Source: Magnolia sinica (Eukaryota > Streptophyta > Magnoliopsida > Magnoliales > Magnoliaceae). From it: a stretch of 64,000 nucleotides of DNA. The notes beneath the pieces were generated by a model. It worked only from the letters and a program-made list of their open reading frames with translations, was not told the origin of the DNA and did not search any database. Each line of letters begins with the position of its first letter. Positions within the stretch are counted from its first letter, which is position 1. A program made the translations under genes and the position numbers. Of the stretch, positions 55,976-64,000 are shown in pieces. The stretch spans positions 80,442,862 to 80,506,861 of the forward strand of contig NC_080584.1 of NCBI RefSeq assembly GCF_029962835.1, read 5' to 3'.

Positions 55976-58300
55976 ATGGAAGGAGGAATAGAAAAGTTGT
56001 TGAAGCCAGTAAGAAACTTGTGGAATTACTGGGATATTCGAGTCTTTATTCTATGTAGCCTGTTGCTGCAAATCCTTCTCATCTTCTTCACGCCCCTGCG
56101 CAAACGGAAGTCATCCAAGCTGCTGACCTTAATCACATGGTCCCTCTACCTTCTCGCCGATTGGGTGGCTGATTTCGCACTGGGCCTTCTTGCCAATAGC
56201 CAGGGGGACGACTTGGATTGCCCTAGCATCAACTGCCCGCCTGGAGTCAAGATCATGGCCTCTTCTGGTGGGCAAAAGCATGATATTGAAAAATCCACCA
56301 ACAGAAAAATTCTTGCCTTCTGGGCTCCATTCCTTCTTTTACACCTCGGCGGGCCGGATACGATCACGGCCTTCGCAATGGAAGATAACGAGCTATGGCT
56401 TAGGCATTTGCTTGGGATGATTTTCGAGGGCGGTGCAGCCGCTTATGTCTTCGCGCTTTCACTTCCAGACAACAGTCTCTTAGTCCCGACTCTGTTGATG
56501 TTTGTGGTCGGGATTATCAAATACAGCGAGCGGACATACGCACTCTATCTTGCAAGCATGGATGGCTTCAGGGACTCGATGCTTGAAAAGCCGGACCCTG
56601 GCCCGAACTACGCTAAGCTCATGGAGGAATACCAGTCAAAGATAGAGGCAGGTGTCCCAGCTCAGATCGTAATTAGCCCAGAGCCAGAAGCCCATGAAGT
56701 CGAGCCGCAGCGCCAGGAATTGGACGAAGTGACTAAAGTAAGCAAGGCATACCACTACTTCAAGACCTTCAAAGGCCTCATTGTCGAGCTCATGTTCAGC
56801 TTCCGTGAACGTGCAGAGAGCCGCAATGACTTCCTGTGTAGGTCCCCGGAAGAGGCATTCCGAGTCATTGAGTACGAGCTCCAATTTGTATATGATGTGC
56901 TCTTCACCAAAGCTGCTGTGGTGCACAATATCTATAGTTACATCCTGCGGTTTATCTGCTCTTGCTCGATCATGGCTACCTTCTTGCTATTCTTCTTTGC
57001 CAAGAAGCGGGAGTTCCTCCCACTCGACGTTGTGATCACCTACACATTGTTGGTTGGTGCTATTACCTTGGATTTTGTGGCTTTCATCATGGTCATACTC
57101 TCTGATTGGTCTGTGGTTAAGGTCCATAGTCTCATGCTCAAACCCATCGTCTCTAGTCCCATGCTCAAACCCATCGTCTCTAACATCATCACTAACATCA
57201 TTACTAACATCTTGCCTCAAGATCGATGGTCTGTATCTATTAAGCAGTTCAATCTCATAGATATTTGCATCCCCCATCATGAAAAGTACTTTGGGCGGAT
57301 CGCTTATCGGCCAACCATTTATGGCAAGTTCTCTGAGGCATTGTACATACAGAAGTTCTTGAGATGTAAGATGGCGAGCGACTTCTGGAGGGAGATGCAA
57401 TACACTTACCGTGTGAAAGTTTCAGACAAGCTGAAGGGGTTCATCTTCGATGAGCTGAAGAAGAAGACTGAGATCATGAAAGAGCCCAAGGCAGCCCGGG
57501 GCTTATGTTCAAGTCGAGGCAACTGGGCCCTTGAGCAGAAGGGCTACCTTAGCCAATTTGACGAGAGCGTCGAGGTCGAGTTCGATGAGAGCTTGCTCAG
57601 GTGGCATATCGCCACCACCCTTTGTTATTACTCCAAGGAGGAGGATGGCAAGAAGAAGAATCCCTCCAAAGAGGGCGGCAGTACAAACAAAGGATCCCAA
57701 GGAAATGAGCCAGCCCCCATCATTGAGTCCAGGCGCGAACTCAGCAAGCTTATATCCGATTACATGATGTATCTCCTCATCATGCAACCTTCTATGATGT
57801 CATCATCGGCTGTAATCGGGCAGATTAGGTTTCGAGATACCTGCGCTGAGGCGAAGAACTTCTTCCTTCGGAGGCCGTTTGAAAGGTGGGAACTGAAGTC
57901 TCTGTCTGCCTTGTTCTGCTCTCTGCAAGATGTGGAGAAAGAAAAGCATAAAGACCGCCAGAACGCGTGCACCGATCTTCTATCGGTGAATACCGAAGCA
58001 AAGCCCATCGAGGTAAAGGGAGATCGGAGCAAATCGGTATTGTTCGACGCATGCATTCTCGCCAAGAAGCTGAAGGATGAACTGAAGGTTGGCCAGAGAT
58101 GGGCCCTGATCAGCGAAGTGTGGGTTGAGATGCTATCCTATGCTGCTTGTAAATGCAGCGGGATAGCCCATGCCCAACGGCTGAGTAAAGGCGGTGAGCT
58201 TCTCACCTTCGTTTGGTATCTAATGGTTCACCTTGGCTTAGGAGAACAGTACCGCATTGAGGCGGGCGATGCTAGGGCCAAACTAATTGTAGGAAAGTGA
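55976..58300 (+). CDS. DUF4220/DUF594 multi-pass membrane protein, about 774 aa, intronless
   Basis: A plant-specific family of unknown biochemical function. From the N terminus: LWNYWDIRVFILCSLLLQIL (TM1, about 21-38), LLTLITWSLYLLADWVADFA (TM2, about 49-72), the family-signature FWAPFLLLHLGGPDTITAF (about 115-133), further membrane segments at about 145-185, then a cytosolic loop and two more hydrophobic segments (ICSCSIMATFLLFFF; LLVGAITLDFVAFIMVIL). The C-terminal DUF594 region has EMLSYAACKCSGIAHAQRLS and GGELLTFVWYLMVHLG. I chose ATG 55976 because LWN-W follows at the usual distance and the truncated copy has the same ATG. An in-frame ATG at 55943 would add 11 residues. Residues about 385-412 hold a coding tandem repeat. 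A Lys/Gly/Asn-rich low-complexity loop lies at about 558-580. No frame damage; it looks functional. Confidence 0.93.
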   Translation: MEGGIEKLLKPVRNLWNYWDIRVFILCSLLLQILLIFFTPLRKRKSSKLLTLITWSLYLLADWVADFALGLLANSQGDDLDCPSINCPPGVKIMASSGGQKHDIEKSTNRKILAFWAPFLLLHLGGPDTITAFAMEDNELWLRHLLGMIFEGGAAAYVFALSLPDNSLLVPTLLMFVVGIIKYSERTYALYLASMDGFRDSMLEKPDPGPNYAKLMEEYQSKIEAGVPAQIVISPEPEAHEVEPQRQELDEVTKVSKAYHYFKTFKGLIVELMFSFRERAESRNDFLCRSPEEAFRVIEYELQFVYDVLFTKAAVVHNIYSYILRFICSCSIMATFLLFFFAKKREFLPLDVVITYTLLVGAITLDFVAFIMVILSDWSVVKVHSLMLKPIVSSPMLKPIVSNIITNIITNILPQDRWSVSIKQFNLIDICIPHHEKYFGRIAYRPTIYGKFSEALYIQKFLRCKMASDFWREMQYTYRVKVSDKLKGFIFDELKKKTEIMKEPKAARGLCSSRGNWALEQKGYLSQFDESVEVEFDESLLRWHIATTLCYYSKEEDGKKKNPSKEGGSTNKGSQGNEPAPIIESRRELSKLISDYMMYLLIMQPSMMSSSAVIGQIRFRDTCAEAKNFFLRRPFERWELKSLSALFCSLQDVEKEKHKDRQNACTDLLSVNTEAKPIEVKGDRSKSVLFDACILAKKLKDELKVGQRWALISEVWVEMLSYAACKCSGIAHAQRLSKGGELLTFVWYLMVHLGLGEQYRIEAGDARAKLIVGK
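57128..57211 (+). repeat. In-frame coding minisatellite
   Basis: Two 27-bp units (57128-57154, 57155-57181; S-x-MLKPIVS) are followed by 12-bp units (aacatcatcact, aacatcattact, aacatc; NIITNIITNI). All units are multiples of three. Confidence 0.9.
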
Positions 58301-58832
58301 TTGAGGCTTAAATTGTATTTGCTACACCTTCATATAGGAAGTACTTGTTTGAGTCAATTGAGTAAGTTTAGACGTATTTACTAATTTTTAGTAAGTCCAC
58401 TGTCTGGGAGAAAGTTCCCTGTTTAAGAGAAGTTTCCTATTTTAGATAAGTTTAAGAGTCTCAAACTTTTATAAACTATTATAAATGTCTTAAATTTGTA
58501 TATAATAGGGTTTATTGATGTTGATGACCATCAACAGACCACTCAATCCCATTAAGCAGCTGTCGATCCCATTGATAGCTCACTCGATCTCATTGAAAAT
58601 ATCCCATATTTTTTGCCATTGCATTCTAGACAGTTTTTTGGGTCCAAATCGATATGATCGAAGGTGGCTTCGATCCCAATGATGGGACATTGAAGGCACT
58701 TGATATGATCGAAGCTTTCATAGACTGACTTGCGCAATTTTATGGAATTGTAGGTTTTGTTTCCTGTTTCAGTGTTAATCCATTTTAAGAGTTTGTGATT
58801 AGGGATTAGTGTATTGAAACATGCTTAGGGTC
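58301..58832. other. 3' flank of the DUF4220 gene
   Basis: Begins with the likely 3' UTR. A 'gatcccattgat/gatcccaatgat' palindromic motif recurs at 58550-58690. No other gene. Confidence 0.45.
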
Positions 58833-58835
58833 TTA

Positions 58836-59242
58836 GGGTCTGTTTGGCTGGGCGGACTGGAAGGGATTGGATGGTATTGGAAGGGATTGGAAGTTAAATC
58901 TTGGGATTGGCTGGGCATGCCAAACAGACTGGGTGATCTGATCCCGGAATATAGCAATCACATGGATCTTGCACCAATCCACTGACAACACCATCATTAC
59001 CTTTAAATCCCATCCAATCCACCCTAATTTGTTCAAATTTGCCTGGGACGTGTTTGGTTCGAGGGATTGGAAGGGATGGGAAGGTTTAATCCTGGGATTG
59101 GCCGGGCGTGCCAAACAAACTTGATATAGCAATCCCATGGATCTTGCACCAATCCACTGACGCAACCATCATTACCTCGAAATCCATGCTATCCACCCTA
59201 ATACCATTCAATCCCTTCCAATCCACCTAGCCAAACATGCCC
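58836..59242. mobile_element. PIF/Harbinger MITE, 407 bp, internally doubled
   Basis: Terminal repeats GGGTCTGTTTGGCTGGG and CCTAGCCAAACATGCCC (mirror) are flanked by TTA at 58833-58835 and 59243-59245. The body repeats itself: 'gggattggctgggcatgccaaaca' at 58905 and 'gggattggccgggcgtgccaaaca' at 59094 each precede 'atggatcttgcaccaatccactgac'. Confidence 0.75.
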
Positions 59243-59254
59243 TTAGGGGCTGGT

Positions 59255-60165
59255 GTCAACCCTTCAAGCTACAACTCCAGTGCCCGTTGATAACTCATCT
59301 TCTGTTTGCGGACGACACGCTTCTATTCCTAAACGGTAGCCGGAACTCGCTTCTTACAATTAAGAAATTCATCCATTCATTCCAAGAGGTGTCAGGTCAA
59401 AAAATCAATTAAAACAAGAGCTGCTTCATATGTTTAGACAAGTTGTCCGTAAGAAGGATCAGATCCATTGAACGCCTCCTGGGTCTTGCCAAATCCAATG
59501 CAGAGGTCCATTACCTGGGTGTGCCATTAACTAAGGGTAGAGTGAAGCAGTCTGACTTTTCCTCATAGATAAAGTTGATAAAAGAATCAGCGGTTGGAAC
59601 GCTAGATGCATTTCACAAGCGCAGGGTGACATTGATCAAGCACGTCCTTGGGAATATCCCTCTTCATGTTTTGGCAGTTGTGCATGTCCCCAGCCAGGTC
59701 CTTGATGGTTTAGAATGGAGATTTGCTCAATTTTTTCGGGGAAGGGCTGAGGGAAAAAAGGAAACTCCACTAGGTTGCTTGACGGAGAATCACTTCTCCA
59801 ATTGAGGAAGGAGGCTTGCGCGTCAAAAACTTAAAAGAAGTTATGGCCGCCCTCCGGATGAAAATGGCGTGGGCAGTTAAATTTGGTGTAATCGCTGGTC
59901 TTTAGGTGAAGCTTATGCATGTTAAACACCATTCCGAGCAGGAGATGACAGAGGAGAGAAGGATGTCCACCAATGTCTCTCAATTATGGAAGAAAATCAG
60001 AAAGTTTCTGCCGGTTTTGACTAATAACGCAATGTTCAGTGGGCACAAGAGATCAAAACCTGTGGAAGACCAACTGGACCGGGCTGGGTCCCCTTCATCG
60101 TCTATCCGACAGGCCAATCCCGGAGGCTCTGCAGTCTCTTAAGGTTAATGATTTCCTTGGGCCTG
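59255..60165 (+). pseudogene. LINE reverse transcriptase fragment
   Basis: HLLFADDTLLFLNGSRNSLL carries the catalytic F-A-D-D box near 59303. It is followed by VSGQKIN then a stop, RRIRSIERLLGLAKSNAEVH and YLGVPL, KRRVTLIKHVLGNIPLHVLA and FRGRAEGKKE. Stops and shifts throughout; 5' and 3' ends are missing. It starts next to the Harbinger MITE. Confidence 0.78.
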
Positions 60166-60179
60166 CTAGTCCGTTTCCT

Positions 60180-61059
60180 CCATCCTCAGTTTTTTAATTT
60201 TTACACCAGGAAGTCGTCAATTTCATTTTTACCCCAAGATGGCTAGTGATTACCAAGGTGGCCCACTGGCCTCTGATTTGTTCAAGCACATAATCAACCA
60301 TTGAAACCAGTAAGTGGTCCATGACCTCTTTTAGATGATGCTACTCTCGAATGAACACCAGCTACAAAATTTGTGTAGGATATGTGTGGTGCATCAGGTT
60401 GGCCACACCATGCAGATGGCCTGTACAAAGATCTAGACCTGTCAATTAATTGTCCAGTGGGCTGAGCGTTTATATGAAAAATATGGGCAGTTTTAGAATG
60501 TTTGCCATCCCTACACGTCATTGGTGCATGTGTGACCCACCCGATGAAAGCATTAAGTGTTATTAAAATTGGATTGCAAATGGGCCACGCCTACAAATGG
60601 TCCACTTGAGTTTTGAATTAAGTTGATTTCTGTATATTCTTCTCATCCTAATGATCCCACATCCTTATGAATGGGTTTGATGAAACACTCCATGTTGGCC
60701 ACACATACAAACCTATGGTTGGCATTCCATCGCCGTTGTTCCTGGCAGTATCGGTCACTCAAGTCGTATATCAGCTGATATTTTGGACCAGGGCCTAACA
60801 TTTAGGAACACACCTGATGAAGGGAGTGGATGTCACACCACCAACATGATGGACTCACATAGCTTCGTTACCTTACACGCTTTTAGACCAAGGCATGTTG
60901 ACTGGGGGTGGCAATGGCCAGGTTTGGTCGGGACCAGGCCAACAGTTAAGACCCAAGGCTAGGGGTAGCAATAGCAGGATTTGGTCTGGGCCCGGCCAAA
61001 CAAGCCCATCCAAGACCAGGAATGGGATATGTACGTGTGCTGAACTACGCATGTGTAAG
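60180..61059. other. Non-coding repeat region
   Basis: Diverged 'gtggcccac...atggtccacttgag' phrases at 60230-60860 suggest one older foldback element. 60905-61000 has two tandem copies of 'ggggtggcaatggccaggtttggtc'-like sequence. No gene. Confidence 0.4.
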
Positions 61060-61070
61060 CCTAGTGCTCC

Positions 61071-61611
61071 GGAAACGGATTGGCTACTCCCCCTGACACC
61101 AGCCCCGGGGCTGGTGGTCGGTGCTCTGTGGGCCCCACCATGATGTATGTGTTTCTTCCATTCTGTTCATCCATTTTTAAAGATCATTTTAGCGTTTGAT
61201 CCCAAAAATTAGAGATATATAAACCTCAGGTGGACCACACCACATGAAAATAATAGTGATCGGATATCCACCATTAATATCCTCCTAAGGCCCACTGTAC
61301 TGTTTATTTGACATCTAATCTGTTGATTAGGTCATACAGGCCCAGATGAAGGAAAAAAAAATAAAAATCAGCTTGATCCAAAACTTTTATGGCCCCCAAA
61401 ATGTTTTTAATGGTCGACACTCATTAAACACTGTTTCTTGTAATGTGGTCCAATTGAGATTGGGATATATCTCATTTTTAGTCTCATATCTTAAAATGAT
61501 CTGTAAAAATAGATGGACGGCATGGATGAAACACATACATCATGGTGGGCCCCACAGAGCACCGACCACCAGTCCTTGGCTGGTGTCAGGGGGAGTAACC
61601 AATCCGTTTCC
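61071..61611. mobile_element. Mutator-like long-TIR MITE A, 541 bp, 9-bp TSD
   Basis: Ends GGAAACGGATTGGCTACTCC and (right, mirrored) GGAAACGGATTGGTTACTCC. The inverted repeat continues through the GGCTGGTG(T/G) block and 'ctctgtgggccccaccatga'. Flanks TAGTGCTCC at 61062-61070 and 61612-61620 are a perfect 9-bp duplication, the size used by Mutator-like elements. No coding. Confidence 0.85.
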
Positions 61612-61620
61612 TAGTGCTCC

Positions 61621-62177
61621 GGGCGCGGATTAGCTACTGACAGGTTGAGTAGCGATACTTGCTATTGAAGTGGCGTCACCAAGTTCCGTGGGCCCACCAT
61701 GACGTATGTTTCGTATCCACACCTTCCATCCTTTTGGAGGGATCATTTTAGGGCAATATCCAAAGAATGAATTAAATCCAAAGCTCCAGTGAACCCCGCA
61801 CAGAAAAAAGTGGGGACAGTGACATCCACCATTAAAAACTTGTAAAGGCCACAAAAGTTTTAGATCAAGCTGATATTTGTGTTTTCCAGTATTTCATATC
61901 TTTTTGAACTTTTGAACAGGTTGGATTTCAAATAAACATTATGGTGGGCCTTAGGATAGTTTCAACTGTGGCAATCACTCTCCCCTATTTTCTGTGGTGG
62001 GGTCCACTACAACTTTTTATCTGTCTCATTCTTTGGATCATGTCCTAAAATGATATCTCAAAATAGATGGACGGTGTGAATACAACACATACATTATAAT
62101 AGGCCCACAGAACTTACTGACGTCGCTTCAGTAGCCGACTTGCTACTCAACCTGTTATTAGTATCTAATCCGCGTCC
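61621..62177. mobile_element. Mutator-like long-TIR MITE B, 557 bp
   Basis: Left GGGCGCGGATTAGCTACT...GACAGGTTGAGTAGC is mirrored at the right by GCTACTCAACCTGTTA...CTAATCCGCGTCC. Flanks TAGTGCTCC (61612-61620) and GCGTGCTCC (62178-62186) match at 7 of 9. It shares its left border with the right TSD of element A. Confidence 0.75.
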
Positions 62178-62309
62178 GCGTGCTCCATGTGAACGGCAGC
62201 CTGCAATTCCAGGTCAAAATGTCCTAGACGCCAGTTGTTCCTGTGCGTTGAAATAGACGGGTGAGACTTTCTAGCCCACCCCAGTTTGTTCGATCAACTT
62301 GCGGGTGTT

Positions 62310-62820
62310 CAAATTGCTAGCGGATTGCGTACTGAGTAAACTCTATGCGGCCCACTGTCATGTTTGTAGCTTATCCACGCCGTCCATCCGTGTTTCCAGA
62401 TTATTTTAGTACACGAGACTAAAATTGAAATATCAAAAGCTAATGTGGACCACACTATAGGAAATAATGGGAATTCAACAACTACTGTTGAAAACTTCTT
62501 GGGGCCCAAGTTATATATATATATATATACCTTCTTCCATATCTGTGTAATCTCGTGAACAGCTTGGATGACAAGCAAACATCACTGTGAGCCCTAGGAA
62601 GGTTTCATCGATGGTGGACATCGTTATCCCTGCTGTTTTCAGTGGTGTGGTTAACTTGAACGTTAGATATGCTTCAATTCTAGGTTGGTACCTTAAAATG
62701 ATGCTTTAAAACGGATGGACGGTGTGGATAAGACAAATACACTATATGTGGGCCCCACAGAGCTTACTCAGTACGCTATAGCGTGGCCAGTAACTCAGCA
62801 GGGAATCCGCTCTAGCCAGT
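62310..62820. mobile_element. Mutator-like long-TIR MITE C
   Basis: Left 'agcggattgcgtactgagta' then 'aactctatgcggcccactg'. The right 'gtgggccccacagagcttac' then 'tcagtacgctatagcg' mirrors it, with an extra segment of about 27 bp in the right end before 'aatccgc'. A (TA)n run is at 62512-62529. The target duplication is not clear. Confidence 0.65.
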
Positions 62821-64000
62821 GAATGCCGGTTGGTGGCCGGGGTTCCTTGTGCGGGCAAGCTTCTCATTTTGCCACTTGTGGAAAATCATATAAGAAGCAC
62901 ACGTGTAAGGAGATCTAGACCGTTGTTCTGGTAGGCCCATCTAAGAAGCTGGACAAAAAAAAAAAAACAAAACCCACTCCAATTGGACGATATCGGGCCA
63001 GAAGCTGATCCCTTGATCAGGATGTGTTGCATCAATAACCTACCGATACCTTTGTTAAACTTTTAACCCTCCTAAGTCTAAAAATGAGTAAAATGTGAGA
63101 TGATTTCAAATCCAAAATAAAAAAAAATAAAAAAAATAAAAAAAGAGGAAAAAGAAAAAGAAAAGGGGTATTTGAAATACCTTTTAATCCATGCTAGAAG
63201 AAAACTTTTGATTCTGAATATACTCTAATACATGCTACTAAATGACCCTTAGATAAGCCCTAGGCAGGTGGTTGGGTAAGATCCAAGCCGCTCATAACAT
63301 GGGCCCCGCCACCATCAGATTACCTGGACTGCTAGTTTATGCTCAACTTGAATCGCTTGGCTCTTGCAGACAAGAAAGTTCCCAAATTAACCTCTTGGAG
63401 ATACCAAATGTGGCCCATTTGACTTCAACTAGGGGGTTAGTGATTTTTCAGGCCACCAAATGAAGGGTTAGGATTTGTTTATCGGACAGACTTTTGTAGC
63501 AATTGTCCATCTGTGAACGGTCCACCCTATCAAAGGTCTGGATGACAGAACCATGGGTCCACTTTTAGAAGCAGTTCAAGAGCAAAAACCCGAGGATACT
63601 TTTTCATTCTGTGTTGGCGAGGACACATAATTCCTCTTTTATTTGTACTTCTATCTAGAGGATGTATCAGAAGATACCCGGGATTTGCACCAATGGAGCT
63701 CATATTCAGTGATCCAGACCGTTGAATGGTGGCCCAATCACCGATAGAGTGTACAAGCTTCGGACCCGAGGATACTGGGCTATACTCGGGTCTAGGATTA
63801 CAGGAATGTAACCTCACGTATAGAGATGGAAGCTACTATTTTATGCCAATCTCACACATATCCTCTAGATCTAGACCATTAATTAGGTGTGGATCCCAGT
63901 GAGCATCCCCTGACAGAAGGATCAGGTGGGTCCACTTTTCAGGTGTGCCGGATGTGCATGTAGAAATGAACGGTGGGATTAGATGTAAATGTAGCTAGCC
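62821..64000. other. No gene recognised
   Basis: An A-rich tract at 63114-63170, otherwise mixed sequence with short frames and no domain. 'gggccccgccaccatcagat' at 63301 may be an old family terminus. Confidence 0.35.

Noticed and set aside
55976..58300. Several minus-strand frames inside the DUF4220 gene
   Set aside because: Antisense shadows of a GC-richer coding sequence; no independent motifs.
1..64000. CRISPR arrays, bacterial operons, tRNA or rRNA genes
   Set aside because: No regular short repeat-spacer array, no cloverleaf tRNA and no rRNA sequence was recognised. The window is plant nuclear DNA.

Overview
This is plant nuclear DNA. The evidence is spliced genes with canonical GT-AG introns, a plant-type KDM3/JMJ25 demethylase gene, a plant-specific DUF4220/DUF594 gene, and Ty1-copia, Ty3-gypsy (chromovirus), LINE, SINE, TRIM, hAT, PIF/Harbinger and Mutator-like sequences. 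The base composition and the many copies of a 'GGGCCCACCATGATGT' long-inverted-repeat family give the impression of a woody, early-diverging angiosperm such as a magnoliid. That placement is inference; no species can be named from the sequence alone.

Two host genes are supported. (1) Positions 1528-17222 (+) carry the last 11 exons I can assemble of a JMJ25/IBM1-like JmjC histone H3K9 demethylase. They give 821 codons plus a stop with all phases consistent; the N-terminal exons lie left of the window. Two introns are large (1674-5927 and 8371-15869) and hold transposable elements. The protein keeps the RING-like and B-box-like zinc motifs and the first two iron ligands (H-Y-D). The third iron-binding His of the 'PAGCPHQ' box is Tyr, so the product may be catalytically inactive. 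(2) Positions 55976-58300 (+) hold an intronless DUF4220/DUF594 multi-pass membrane protein of about 774 aa. A 5' copy of this gene, with upstream DNA, sits at about 40110-40523. It is cut off exactly where a copia LTR begins.

The rest is mostly transposons. 17577-24086 is a decayed Ty3-gypsy element with a hAT element in its LTR, a TRIM and other debris in its body, and a LINE cutting its reverse transcriptase. 24087-27480 is LINE debris; one LINE is split by a 1.7-kb insert flanked by 75-bp direct repeats. 29300-30130 (-) is an LRR remnant of a disease-resistance-like gene. 30260-38650 is a decayed minus-strand copia element whose RT is split by a nearly full-length Ty3-gypsy chromovirus (30737-38185). 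40524-41740 is a truncated copia element (LTR plus gag). 42742-47563 is a complete-ended copia element with a perfect 5-bp target duplication and a perfect 44-bp palindrome at an internal deletion. 49440-55000 and 60180-62830 are dense in long-TIR, Mutator-like MITEs. 58836-59242 is a Harbinger MITE next to LINE RT debris.

The most notable items are the lost iron ligand in the JmjC gene, the transposon-filled intron that splits its catalytic domain, the 44-bp perfect palindrome replacing zinc knuckle and protease in the copia element, the nested gypsy-in-copia insertion, the pair of 9-bp-TSD MITEs inserted at the same site, and a textbook tRNA-derived SINE.
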